64,000 nucleotides of DNA from Micromonospora sp. NBC_01699 (GTDB taxonomy: Bacteria > Actinomycetota > Actinomycetes > Mycobacteriales > Micromonosporaceae): positions 3,410,001-3,474,000 of the forward strand of contig NZ_CP109199.1 in assembly GCF_036250065.1 (NCBI RefSeq). The letters run 5' to 3'. Below the pieces are notes generated by a model. It saw only the letters and a program-made list of their open reading frames with translations. It was not told the origin of the DNA and ran no database searches. Every line of letters begins with the position of its first letter. Positions within the stretch are counted from its first letter, which is position 1. Position numbers and translations under genes: made by a program. Of this stretch, positions 32,104 to 40,692 are shown in pieces.

Positions 32104-34256
32104 TAACCGCCGGGGCCCATCGGGGCGCCGACGCGCGGGTCCCTCGTGTTGGTCAGGAAGGTGGTCGGCGGCAGGCCACCGTCCGGTGACCTCGGCGCCA
32201 GCGTCGACGCCGGATCGGTGGTACGCAGCACCGCGCCGCTCCAGCCACCCCGGTCCCAGGAATTGTCCGCCGCGTCCACACCGTCGCCGAGGGTGGACTC
32301 CCGGCCGTTGCCGATGGCCAGGTTGTCCCGCAGCAGCGACGTCGACCGCTCGAAGGCGAAGCCGGTCTTGCCGTTGCGGAACGCCGTGTTGCCGCGCACC
32401 GTCAGGGCACCGGCGTTCCCGCTCTCGGTGAACCCGTACCCGGCGTTGTCCCACGCCGCGCTGCCGGTGATCACGTGGTCGACGGCGGCAGGAGGGGTGC
32501 CGCCGCCGAGCTTGAACCCGTAGCCGTCGCCGTCGAAGGGGGCGAGGTCCCAGCGGTTCACGCCGTTGCCGAACGACCAGGTGCGTTCGATGGTGACCGG
32601 GCTGGTGAACTCGTGCAGGCCCAGGCCGTCGTCGGCGTTGCCGTACAGCCGGCAACCCCGTACGACGTTGCCGGTGCCGGAGCCGTACTCGATGCCCAGA
32701 CCGTCGGCGTACTCCCCGTTGGTCGCCGTGTCGTGGTTGCCGAAGAAGTCGCTGTCGACGACCAGGTTGTCGACGGTGTCCGGGTCCCGCAGCATCAGTC
32801 CGGTCTGGCCGTTGTCATGGAACGACAGCGCCCGGAAGACGTTGTGCGAGCAGGACCGGCAGACGTACGCGTGCCCGGACGCACCCCGCACCCGCAGACC
32901 CTGCACGGTCCAGTAGCTCGCCCGCTGGGTGACGTAGGCCGCGCCGGCCCGGACCCGCGCGGCGTCGATGACCGGCGTCTCGTCGCGGTAGTTGCTCAGC
33001 ACTATCCGCTGAGCCGCCGTGCCACTCGTGGTGATCTCGACCGGTCGGGTGGGCCGGTACACCCCGCCGCGTAGCGCGATGGTCTGGCCCGGACGGACCA
33101 TCGACACCGCTCGGTCGAGCGTGGCGAAGGGACGGTCGAGCGTACCGGGGTTCGTGTCGCTGCCGTCGGGTGCGACGTAGTAGGAGGCGGTGGTGACGCC
33201 GTCGAAGCCGCCGGCCGGTCGCCCGGTCGGGGACATCGTGGCGCCCGGATCCGCCGTGGCCGCGCCGGGCGCCGGCGGGTTCGCCGCCTCCACCGACGGC
33301 GGCGCTGGTCGGGGACCGTCGTCCTGGTAGGGCGGGTAGTACACCGCGTAGGCGAACACGGAGGCGGTGCCGACCGCGACGATTCCCCCGATCGGCAGGA
33401 ACTTCGCCAGCAGGTACCGGGCGGCCCGCTGGGCCGGATCCCAGAGTCCCCAGGCGGCCCCGCCCGACGCACCGACAGCGGTACCGGCCAGCCCGGCGAG
33501 TATGGGCGCCAGACTGCCACCCGCGAGCAGGTGTTCGGCCGGGATGAGCTCCCGCTCGTGGGCGAGGCAGACCTCGCACCGCCGGACGTGCCGGCCGAGC
33601 TGCCTCAACCAGCGTCGGTCCGACGGCCCGCCCAGCTTCCGTGCCGCCGTGCTCAGCTCGGCGCAGCGCGGGACCGCGTGCCAGGCCCGCAGCAGCGTCC
33701 GGGCGAGCACGAGTTGCGCCTTCACCCGCTGTACGCGCACCGCCGCGTGGCCGGTGCTGACCCGCAGCGCCCCGGCGAGCTCGGCTCGGCTGAGCAGACC
33801 GGCCGCCTCCTGCCACCACAGCCCGAGTACGCGCTGGTCCCCGGCGCTCAGCCAGCGGCTGGCCTCGTGGGTCTCGCGGCGCTCGCCGGACAGGTGGAGC
33901 CGGAACATGGTCGAGTCGACGAAGTCGCCGGCCGGGTCCGGCCACTGCGAGACGTCGGCGACGAGCGGCCCGAGCGCGGTGGCGACCCGGATCGAACGAC
34001 CGCGGTCCTGCATCTGCCGGTAGGCGATCGAGATCACCCAGGCCCGGAAGCAGTCCGGATCCTTGAGCCCGGCAATGCCCCTGACCACGCGGAGCATGGT
34101 CTCCTGGACCACGTCGTCGACATCGGAACTGCCGCCGAGTGCCTTGCCCACCACGTTGTACACCAGCGGCATGGCCTCCGCCACCAGGGCCGCCATGGCA
34201 GCCTCGTCACCACCGCGGGCCGCCTCGACGAGGACGGGATCGACCGCCGTCCTCAT
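32103..34256 (-). CDS. ECF sigma factor fused to zinc finger, membrane segments and PL9-like beta-helix sensor
   Basis: One uninterrupted 717-residue frame starts at ATG 34256 with GGAGGTGG upstream. Residues 6-85 are sigma region 2 (DVDDVVQETMLRVVRG) and about 135-190 sigma region 4. His223-x3-Cys227-x2-Cys230 is a zinc-binding anti-sigma motif. Hydrophobic stretches lie at about 249-271 and 282-307, followed by a Pro-rich linker. Residues 357-705 are a right-handed beta-helix similar to the PL9 lyase at 36037. Against that lyase, Asp518, Asp542, Asp543 and Lys582 are kept but the fourth calcium ligand is Gly546. Actinobacterial ECF groups with fused zinc-finger and extracytoplasmic carbohydrate domains are known. 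Here the domain probably senses pectin outside the cell and releases the sigma factor for the divergent lyase genes. Confidence 0.85.
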   Translation of the reverse strand: MRTAVDPVLVEAARGGDEAAMAALVAEAMPLVYNVVGKALGGSSDVDDVVQETMLRVVRGIAGLKDPDCFRAWVISIAYRQMQDRGRSIRVATALGPLVADVSQWPDPAGDFVDSTMFRLHLSGERRETHEASRWLSAGDQRVLGLWWQEAAGLLSRAELAGALRVSTGHAAVRVQRVKAQLVLARTLLRAWHAVPRCAELSTAARKLGGPSDRRWLRQLGRHVRRCEVCLAHERELIPAEHLLAGGSLAPILAGLAGTAVGASGGAAWGLWDPAQRAARYLLAKFLPIGGIVAVGTASVFAYAVYYPPYQDDGPRPAPPSVEAANPPAPGAATADPGATMSPTGRPAGGFDGVTTASYYVAPDGSDTNPGTLDRPFATLDRAVSMVRPGQTIALRGGVYRPTRPVEITTSGTAAQRIVLSNYRDETPVIDAARVRAGAAYVTQRASYWTVQGLRVRGASGHAYVCRSCSHNVFRALSFHDNGQTGLMLRDPDTVDNLVVDSDFFGNHDTATNGEYADGLGIEYGSGTGNVVRGCRLYGNADDGLGLHEFTSPVTIERTWSFGNGVNRWDLAPFDGDGYGFKLGGGTPPAAVDHVITGSAAWDNAGYGFTESGNAGALTVRGNTAFRNGKTGFAFERSTSLLRDNLAIGNGRESTLGDGVDAADNSWDRGGWSGAVLRTTDPASTLAPRSPDGGLPPTTFLTNTRDPRVGAPMGPGG

Positions 34257-34541
34257 GTCGACCACCTCCGTTCGTGCTGTGACCGCCATGTTCACATGCC
34301 TGCGGCGTGGGCGCGGCCTGCCTTCGTTGACGGCTGATCCGGCCGCCGGATAACAGCAACCGGGGGTCGGGCGCGCAGGGCGCGAAGATTCAAAACGTGA
34401 TCTTGCAGGTGTTCCGGGAACGCGCTTTCCTGATGGCGGCTCCCGACGTCACCGACCCAGTGGCGACCAGGCTCTCGGGTGCTGAGCGCCGTGCGCCGCA
34501 TGTGCGTGGACCCCACCCCCGTCCCACCTTGGAGGCTTCCC

Positions 34542-35918
34542 ATGTTCTCTCGTTCCTCGGCCCGCCGACGATGGGGTCGGTGGTCGCTGGTCACCGGCGC
34601 GGTCGCGGCGTTGGTCGTCGGTACCATCGGCTTCGGCCACACCGCGCAGGCCGCGACCGTCTTCGGTGACGACTTCGAGGACGGCAACACCAGCGACTGG
34701 TCCAAGTCGGGCGGCACCTGGACGGTCGTCGCGGACGGTTCCCAGACGGTGCGCCAGACCAACGCCGGCAGTGAGAACGCCCGGCTGTTCGCCGGTACGA
34801 CCAGTTGGACGGCCTACACCGTGCAGGCCCGGGTCAAGCCGCTGAGCCTCGGCTCGGGCGGCCACGCCGGGCTGCTGGCCCGAGCCAGTGGGTCCACCAC
34901 GTTCTACCGGCTCGCCCTGCTGCCCGGCAACCAGGTGCAACTCCAGGCCGTCAAGGGCAGCACCGTGACCGTCCTCGGCGGCGTCTCCCGTACGGTCGCG
35001 GTCGGCTCCTGGTACGCGCTCGCGATCGAGGTCAACGGCTCGACCGTACGGGCGACGGTGGACGGGGCCCAGATCGCGCAGGCAACCAGCGAGGTGTCCG
35101 GCAGCGGCCGCATCGGCCTCCAGACGGCGTACGCGACCGCCGCGTTCGACGACGTGTCCGTGACGACGTCGGGCACCACCCCGCCGACGGCGAATCCGAC
35201 GACGACGCCGAACAACCCGCCCACCCCCACTCCCACCACCACGGCGCCGCCACCCACCACGACCTGGCCGACACCGACCGGCAACGCGCCGGTCAACAAC
35301 GGCACCATCCAGGTCACCGGTACCTTCGACGGCGGCATGCGCCGCTACTGCTGCATCGGTGACGGCGGCCAGGGCGAGAGCCAGGATCCCGTCTTCACGC
35401 TCGCCGCCGGCGCCACCATCCAGAACGTCATCCTCGGTGCGCCCGCCGGTGACGGCATCCACTGCGAGGGCAACTGCACCATCCGCAACGTCTGGTGGGA
35501 GGACGTGGGCGAGGACGCCGCCACCTTCCGCGGCGGCAGCACCTACAACGTCATCGGCGGCGGTGCCCGCGCCGCGTCGGACAAGGTGTTCCAGCACAAC
35601 GGTTCCGGCACCGTCCACATCACCGGCTTCTACGCCGAGAACATCGGCAAGCTCTACCGCGGCTGCGGCAACTGCTCCACCTCGTACGAGCGGCACGTCG
35701 TGATGGACAACGTGACCGTACGCAACGCCGACGCCATCGCCGGGATCAACACCAACTGGGGCGACACCGCGCGCTTCACCCGGATCACCATCTACGGCGA
35801 CGCCACCGTCTGCCAGAAGTACCGCGGCGTGTCCAGCGGCAACGAACCCGTCCTGATCGGCGAGGGCGCGGACGGCGTCAACTGCATCTACACCAGCTCC
35901 GACATCACCTACCGCTAG
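34542..35918 (+). CDS. Secreted PL3 pectate lyase with N-terminal LamG-like domain
   Basis: The 458-residue protein starts at ATG 34542 (GGAGG upstream) with a signal peptide ending AQA (about residue 37). Residues 38-212 form a concanavalin/LamG-like module (FGDDFEDGNTSDWSKSGGTW). A Pro/Thr linker (213-250) leads to a PL3 domain: GGMRRYCCIGDGGQGESQDP, DGIHCEGNCTIRNVWWEDVG and DKVFQHNGSGTV. PL3 enzymes cleave polygalacturonate by calcium-dependent beta-elimination. It is divergent from the sigma-sensor gene and probably controlled by it. Confidence 0.9.
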   Translation: MFSRSSARRRWGRWSLVTGAVAALVVGTIGFGHTAQAATVFGDDFEDGNTSDWSKSGGTWTVVADGSQTVRQTNAGSENARLFAGTTSWTAYTVQARVKPLSLGSGGHAGLLARASGSTTFYRLALLPGNQVQLQAVKGSTVTVLGGVSRTVAVGSWYALAIEVNGSTVRATVDGAQIAQATSEVSGSGRIGLQTAYATAAFDDVSVTTSGTTPPTANPTTTPNNPPTPTPTTTAPPPTTTWPTPTGNAPVNNGTIQVTGTFDGGMRRYCCIGDGGQGESQDPVFTLAAGATIQNVILGAPAGDGIHCEGNCTIRNVWWEDVGEDAATFRGGSTYNVIGGGARAASDKVFQHNGSGTVHITGFYAENIGKLYRGCGNCSTSYERHVVMDNVTVRNADAIAGINTNWGDTARFTRITIYGDATVCQKYRGVSSGNEPVLIGEGADGVNCIYTSSDITYR

Positions 35919-35931
35919 CCGATCCCCGGCC

Positions 35932-35977
35932 GGTGGCGCTGGCCCGTCCCGTCGGCCGGCGACGGGCCACCGCCACC
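35932..35977 (+). terminator. Hairpin after the PL3 gene
   Basis: Arms of 7 and 9 bp (GGTGGCG and TGGCCCGTC with their complements) flank one mismatch and enclose a 12-base loop, starting 13 bases after the stop. Confidence 0.65.
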
Positions 35978-36036
35978 GTGCCCGGGAGCGCCCCCCACAC
36001 CGGGGACCGATGACCGTACCGTTCGGAGGTTTTGGA

Positions 36037-37866
36037 ATGGATCGACAGAACGTCTCGCGATCGGGGCGCCGACGCTGGCAGTGGGTCGCCGGCGCGGTGG
36101 CACTCTTCAGCGTGGCGGCGATGATGTCCGGTCAGCTGGCGTACGCCGCCACGCTGTTCGGTGACACCTTCGAGGACGGCAACGCCGACGGATGGTCGAA
36201 GTCCGGTGGGACCTGGGCGGTGGTGACCGACGGGTCCAGGGCGTTGCAACAGAGCAACGTCGGCAGCGGCAACGCCCGCGAGTTCGCCGGATCGACCGGT
36301 TGGACGGCGTACACCGTCACCGCCCGGGTCAGGCCCACCGCGTTCGGGCCGGACGGTCTCGTCGGGCTGCTCGCCCGCGCCCGGAGCTCCACCACCTTCT
36401 ACCGGCTGGCGTTGCTGCCCGGCAACCGGGTCCAACTCCAGGTGGTCAACGGCGGCTCGGTGACGGTCCTCGCCGAAGCCGCGCGTACGGTGTCGCCCGG
36501 AACCTGGTACACCCTCTCGGTGACGGTGTCCGGCAGCACCGTCACCGGCACGGTCGACGGCGTCGTGATCGGCTCGGGGACCAGCGGTGTCGCGGCCACC
36601 GGCCGGATCGGCCTGCAAACCCTCTACGCCACGGCGTCGTTCGACGACGTGACGGTCAGCGACTCCGGTACGACGAACCCGAGCCCGACTCCGAGTGCCA
36701 CCGTGTCACCGACGCCCACCCGCACACCGACCCCGCCACCGCCGACGAGCCAGCCGCCGACGAACTCGCTGATCGTGGCGCCGAACGGCAACGACGCCAA
36801 TCCGGGCACCCTCGCCGCCCCGCTGGCGACGCTGGGCGCAGCGGTCAGCCTCGCCACGCCGGGCAGCACCATCGCGCTGCGCGGCGGCACCTACCAGTTC
36901 AGCACCAACGTGCAGATCATGAAGGACGGGACCGCCGCCAACCCGTACACGATCACCAGCCACAACGGCGAGAAGGTGATTCTCGACGGCGAGAACCTGC
37001 CGCACACCCCGGCACCACTGGGCGGCAGCATCCCGAACGCCGAACGCGGGCTGCTGCACATGGAGGCGGACTACTGGCGGATCCGGGACCTGGAGATCGT
37101 GCACGGCCCGTACGCCATTTTCTGTCGCGACTGCAACAACAACATCTTCGAGCGGCTCGTCACCCGCGACAACTACGAGTCCGGTCTACAGATCCAGGGT
37201 GCGGCCAGCAACAACCAGGTGCTCAACCTGGACAGCTACGGCAACCGCGACCCGCGCAAGAACGGTGAGAGCGCCGACGGCCTGGCAATCAAGGAGGGCG
37301 GTGGCAGCGGCAACGTGGTCCGTGGCGCCCGACTGTGGAACAACGTGGACGACGGCTTCGACGCCTGGCTGTTCACCTCGCCGATCCTGATCGAGAATTC
37401 CGTCGCCTGGGGCAACGGTGTCGACCGGTGGGGTTTCCCGGACTTCGCCGGTGACGGCAACGGCTTCAAGATGGGCGGTGGCGACCCCGACCCACCGGCG
37501 AACCACACCATCCGCAACAGCATCGCCTTCGACAACGCCCAGGGCGGCTTCATCGACAACGGAAACCCGGGTTCCATCCGGGTCGAACGCAACACCGCCT
37601 GGCGCAACGGCGACGGCGGCTTCAAGTTCGCCAACTCGACCTCCGTACTCACCGCCAACCTGGCCGTCGCCAACGGGGCCGGTGTCTCCCTCGGTACGTC
37701 GACCGGCAGCGGCAACTCCTGGGACATCAAGAGCACCTGGAGCGCGGCCGACCTCGCCAGCACCGACCCGGCGGTGATCACCGGACCACGTGACCCCGAC
37801 GGCGGCATCCGCGGTTCCACCTTCCTCCGACCGACCGCCTACCCCAACCTCGGCGCGCAACTCTGA
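36037..37866 (+). CDS. Secreted PL9 pectate lyase with N-terminal LamG-like domain
   Basis: The 609-residue protein starts at ATG 36037 with GGAGG seven bases upstream. After a signal peptide (to about 38) comes a LamG-like module (39-212) closely matching that of the PL3 enzyme, a Thr/Pro linker and a PL9 parallel beta-helix (245-600). Spacing exactly reproduces the Pel9A active site as I recall it: Asp414, Asp438, Asp439 and Asp442 as calcium ligands (SADGLAIK, DDGFD) and Lys478 as base (NGFKMGGG). It should be an active calcium-dependent endo-pectate lyase. It lies behind the PL3 gene and its terminator. Confidence 0.9.
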   Translation: MDRQNVSRSGRRRWQWVAGAVALFSVAAMMSGQLAYAATLFGDTFEDGNADGWSKSGGTWAVVTDGSRALQQSNVGSGNAREFAGSTGWTAYTVTARVRPTAFGPDGLVGLLARARSSTTFYRLALLPGNRVQLQVVNGGSVTVLAEAARTVSPGTWYTLSVTVSGSTVTGTVDGVVIGSGTSGVAATGRIGLQTLYATASFDDVTVSDSGTTNPSPTPSATVSPTPTRTPTPPPPTSQPPTNSLIVAPNGNDANPGTLAAPLATLGAAVSLATPGSTIALRGGTYQFSTNVQIMKDGTAANPYTITSHNGEKVILDGENLPHTPAPLGGSIPNAERGLLHMEADYWRIRDLEIVHGPYAIFCRDCNNNIFERLVTRDNYESGLQIQGAASNNQVLNLDSYGNRDPRKNGESADGLAIKEGGGSGNVVRGARLWNNVDDGFDAWLFTSPILIENSVAWGNGVDRWGFPDFAGDGNGFKMGGGDPDPPANHTIRNSIAFDNAQGGFIDNGNPGSIRVERNTAWRNGDGGFKFANSTSVLTANLAVANGAGVSLGTSTGSGNSWDIKSTWSAADLASTDPAVITGPRDPDGGIRGSTFLRPTAYPNLGAQL

Positions 37867-37871
37867 CCACC

Positions 37872-37912
37872 GGTGCCCACCGGTCGGGGTCGTACCTCAC
37901 CCGGTGGGCACC
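37872..37912 (+). terminator. Terminator after the PL9 gene
   Basis: GGTGCCCACCGG (37872-37883) is perfectly complementary to 37901-37912, starting six bases after the stop. Confidence 0.7.
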
Positions 37913-38203
37913 GCCGCACCTGCGTCACCCGCACCGACCCGTCCACCGGCCGCCTCCGCATCGCCGCCCACCCAACCGGGAAGGCCGAGCCGCGACCTCG
38001 ACGCGTCGACCGCCGGCGGTGGTCGGAAGCCGGTCGACGGCCGCCGCCGAGGCAGGCGGTATCGTCACCGGCAGGCCGACCGGCCGACCGGCTCCGGTGC
38101 CGTCACCGGCCGAGTCGCCACGGCGGGCGGACGCAGGCGACCCGACCGGCCACGCCGGCGCGAGGCGGGAGGCGTGCCGGCCGTCAGGTGGAAGGGTGGA
38201 CCG
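37913..38203. other. Intergenic region before the riboflavin-like locus
   Basis: About 290 bases of very GC-rich sequence with no credible gene. It probably holds the promoter of the hotdog-RibD-like operon; no hexamers were clear. Confidence 0.45.
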
Positions 38204-38845
38204 ATGATCATCCCTGGACGCTTCAACGGGCCACCCGGCTCGGGGAACGGCGGCTACAGCGCCGGGATCTTTGCCGGCGGCGGCCCGTACGAGGTCACGC
38301 TGCGTATGCCGCCGCCACTGGACACACCGCTGGTGGCGGCGCAGGGGCAGGTCCGGACCTCCGACGGCGCCGTCGTGGCCGAGGTCGCGCCGACCGGTGG
38401 CGTCGACACGGTGGTCCCGCCGATCGGGTACGCCGACGCGCTGCGCGCCAGCGACGCGTACGCCGGGTTCACCGACCATCCGTTCCCCACCTGCTACGTC
38501 TGCGGGCCGCAGCGCACCGACGGTCTGCGGATCTTCCCCGGCCCGGTGGCGGACGGCACGACCGCCGCGCCGTGGACGGTCCCCGACGACGTGACGCCGG
38601 AGCTGCTCTGGGCCGCGCTCGACTGCCCCGGTGGCTGGGCGATCATCGCCACCGGCCGACCGTACCTGCTCGGGCGGATCGCCGTACGGATCGGTCGGCT
38701 GCCCGTACCGGGTGACCGGTGCGTGGTGGTGGGGGCGCTGGCCGCGACGCAGGGGCGCAAGGCCCTCGTGTACACCACCCTGTACGCCCCGGACGGTGCC
38801 GAACTCGCCCGTGCTCGGGCCACCTGGATTGCGGTCGCCGGCTGA
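38204..38845 (+). CDS. Hotdog-fold thioesterase-like protein
   Basis: The 213-residue protein opens with FNGPPGSGNGGYSAG, typical of hotdog-fold acyl-CoA thioesterase relatives in which a Gly-rich loop precedes the long helix. The second half (TCYVCGPQRTDGLRIFPGPV, then LGRIAVRIGRLPVPGDRCVV) fits a second hotdog strand set. A CxxC pair is present. It precedes and overlaps the RibD-reductase-like gene by one base, so it belongs to that operon, but its substrate is unknown. Confidence 0.6.
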   Translation: MIIPGRFNGPPGSGNGGYSAGIFAGGGPYEVTLRMPPPLDTPLVAAQGQVRTSDGAVVAEVAPTGGVDTVVPPIGYADALRASDAYAGFTDHPFPTCYVCGPQRTDGLRIFPGPVADGTTAAPWTVPDDVTPELLWAALDCPGGWAIIATGRPYLLGRIAVRIGRLPVPGDRCVVVGALAATQGRKALVYTTLYAPDGAELARARATWIAVAG

Positions 38846-39567
38846 TGTCGGGGGATCCGAACGGGGAGTCACCGGTGGGCGAGCGACCCTACGTACTGCT
38901 CAGTTGCGCCACCTCGATCGACGGCTATCTCGACGACGCGACCGACCAGCGGCTGTTGCTCTCCAACGACGAGGACTTCGACCGGGTCGACGCGGTACGC
39001 GCCGACTGCGACGCGATCCTGGTCGGCGCCAACACGATCCGGCTGGACAACCCGCGGCTGCTGGTGCGCTCGCCGCAGCGCCGGGACGCTCGGGTGGCCC
39101 GTGGCCTGACCGCGTCGCCGACGAAGGTCACCATGGTCGGCCGGGGCGACCTCGACCCGGCCGCCCGGTTCTTCACCACCGGCGACACCGACAAGCTCGT
39201 GTACTGCGCGTCGCCCTCGGTGGAGAAGATCCGGGCGCGTCTCGGTGACTGCGCGACCGTGGTCGACGGCGGCGAACCGGTCACACCGGAGCGGACGCTG
39301 GCCGACCTCGCCGCCCGTGGCGTACGCCGACTCGTGGTCGAGGGCGGCGGCACGATGCACACCCAGTTCCTCACCGCCGGGCTGGCCGACGAACTGCACC
39401 TGGTGATCGCCCCGTTCTTCGTCGGCGACTGCCGGGCTCCGCGTTTTGTCGGCGACGGGCAGTTCCCGTGGCATCCGGGGAGCCGCGCCCGGCTGGCCGA
39501 GGTCCGCCAGATCGGCGACGTCGTGCTGCTGCGCTATGCCCTGTCCGACCGGTGCGGTGCGGCGTGA
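38845..39567 (+). CDS. RibD C-terminal-like (dihydrofolate-reductase-fold) pyrimidine reductase
   Basis: The 240-residue protein matches the reductase half of RibD: YVLLSCATSIDGYLDDATDQ, ILVGANTIRLDNPRLL and the NADPH site LVVEGGGTMHTQFL. In riboflavin synthesis this domain reduces the ribosyl side chain of the deaminated pyrimidine. Here it is a separate gene placed upstream of the deaminase, the reverse of the usual fused RibD order. Confidence 0.85.
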   Translation: MSGDPNGESPVGERPYVLLSCATSIDGYLDDATDQRLLLSNDEDFDRVDAVRADCDAILVGANTIRLDNPRLLVRSPQRRDARVARGLTASPTKVTMVGRGDLDPAARFFTTGDTDKLVYCASPSVEKIRARLGDCATVVDGGEPVTPERTLADLAARGVRRLVVEGGGTMHTQFLTAGLADELHLVIAPFFVGDCRAPRFVGDGQFPWHPGSRARLAEVRQIGDVVLLRYALSDRCGAA

Positions 39568-40019
39568 CCGATCGTGACCGGCACTGGCTGACCGCCGCGA
39601 TCACGCTGTCGTACCACAGCCCGCCGGTCAGCTTCGCGTACGCCGTCGGTGCGGTGGTGGTCGACCGCGCCGGGGCGGCGTTGGCCACCGGGTTCAGCCG
39701 GGAGACCGACACCCAGGTCCACGCCGAGGAGTCCGCCCTGGCCAAACTCGTCGGCGTGGACCTCTCCGGTGCGACGATCTACAGCTCGCTGGAGCCGTGC
39801 AGTGAACGCCGGTCCCGCCCCCGGACCTGCACCCAGCTCATCCTCGCCGCCGGCATCAGGCGGGTCGTGTTCGCGCTGCGGGAACCGCCGTTGCTGGCCG
39901 ACTGTCACGCCGTCGAACTGCTCCGGGGCGAGGGAGTCGAGGTGGTCGAGCTGCCCGACCTCGCCGACGAGGTCCGTACGGTCAACGCCCACCTCCTGCT
40001 GCCGGGCCGACCACAGTGA
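39564..40019 (+). CDS. RibD N-terminal-like pyrimidine deaminase
   Basis: The 151-residue cytidine-deaminase-fold protein has zinc and catalytic residues in HAEESAL and EPCSERRSRPRTC, as in the deaminase half of RibD. GTG 39564 overlaps the reductase stop by four bases, so the two subunits are made together. The product of the convergent GTP cyclohydrolase II gene at 40039-40692 is the natural substrate of a RibD deaminase, which supports a joint pathway. Confidence 0.85.
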   Translation: MTDRDRHWLTAAITLSYHSPPVSFAYAVGAVVVDRAGAALATGFSRETDTQVHAEESALAKLVGVDLSGATIYSSLEPCSERRSRPRTCTQLILAAGIRRVVFALREPPLLADCHAVELLRGEGVEVVELPDLADEVRTVNAHLLLPGRPQ

Positions 40020-40038
40020 CCACGGCGGCCCGAGTCGG

Positions 40039-40692
40039 TCACCGGACCAGGGGAAAGTCCGGGGTACGGACGGCCCGGCCGGCCTTCGCCGCCAGGTAGG
40101 CGGCGTTGGCGGGGGACAGGTACACCCCGGTCGGTACACACTCTGTCACCGCCAGCCCCAACCGGCCGAGCTGCTCGGCCTTGTCCGGGTTGTTGGTCAG
40201 CAGGGCGACGCGCTCCGCACCCAGGGTGGCCAGCATCTGGGCGGCGGCGGCGTAGTCGCGCTCGTCCTCGGCGTGGCCGAGCGCGACGTTGGCCTCGTAG
40301 GTGTCCAGGCCGGTGTCCTGTAGCGCGTACGCGTCGAGCTTGGCGTAGAGGCCGATGCCGCGCCCCTCCTGGCGCAGGTAGAGCAGGAAGCCGCCGGCCG
40401 AGGCGATGCGTTCGACCCCCTCGCGCAGCTGCGGGCCGCAGTCGCACCGCTCGCTGCCGAACACGTCGCCGGTCAGGCACTCGCTGTGCGGCCGGACCAG
40501 CGGTACGGGTCCGTCGGTGTGCTGTCGGTCGAGTGCCCCGGCCCAGTCGCCCAGAGCGAACGCGAGATGTTCCCGGCCGTCAACCAGCCCGTCGAACGAG
40601 AACACCCGCGCGGTCGTGGTGAATCCGTCGGGGAACCGGAGCGGTACCGTGACCTGCGTCCGAACCGTCGCGACGGGCAGTGCTTCGAGCAT
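40039..40692 (-). CDS. ribA: Stand-alone GTP cyclohydrolase II
   Basis: The 217-residue enzyme opens the GTP ring to give the diaminopyrimidine precursor of riboflavin. Zinc ligands are in SECLTGDVFGSERCDCG (Cys72, Cys83, Cys85) and the catalytic region is YLRQEGRGIGL. Tyr122 in KLDAYALQD matches E. coli RibA Tyr105, so the deformylating activity should be intact, unlike the paralogues in Streptomyces that stop at the formyl intermediate. It lacks the RibB domain often fused in actinobacteria, so it is probably a second, pathway-specific copy. AAGGAG precedes ATG 40692. Confidence 0.9.
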   Translation of the reverse strand: MLEALPVATVRTQVTVPLRFPDGFTTTARVFSFDGLVDGREHLAFALGDWAGALDRQHTDGPVPLVRPHSECLTGDVFGSERCDCGPQLREGVERIASAGGFLLYLRQEGRGIGLYAKLDAYALQDTGLDTYEANVALGHAEDERDYAAAAQMLATLGAERVALLTNNPDKAEQLGRLGLAVTECVPTGVYLSPANAAYLAAKAGRAVRTPDFPLVR

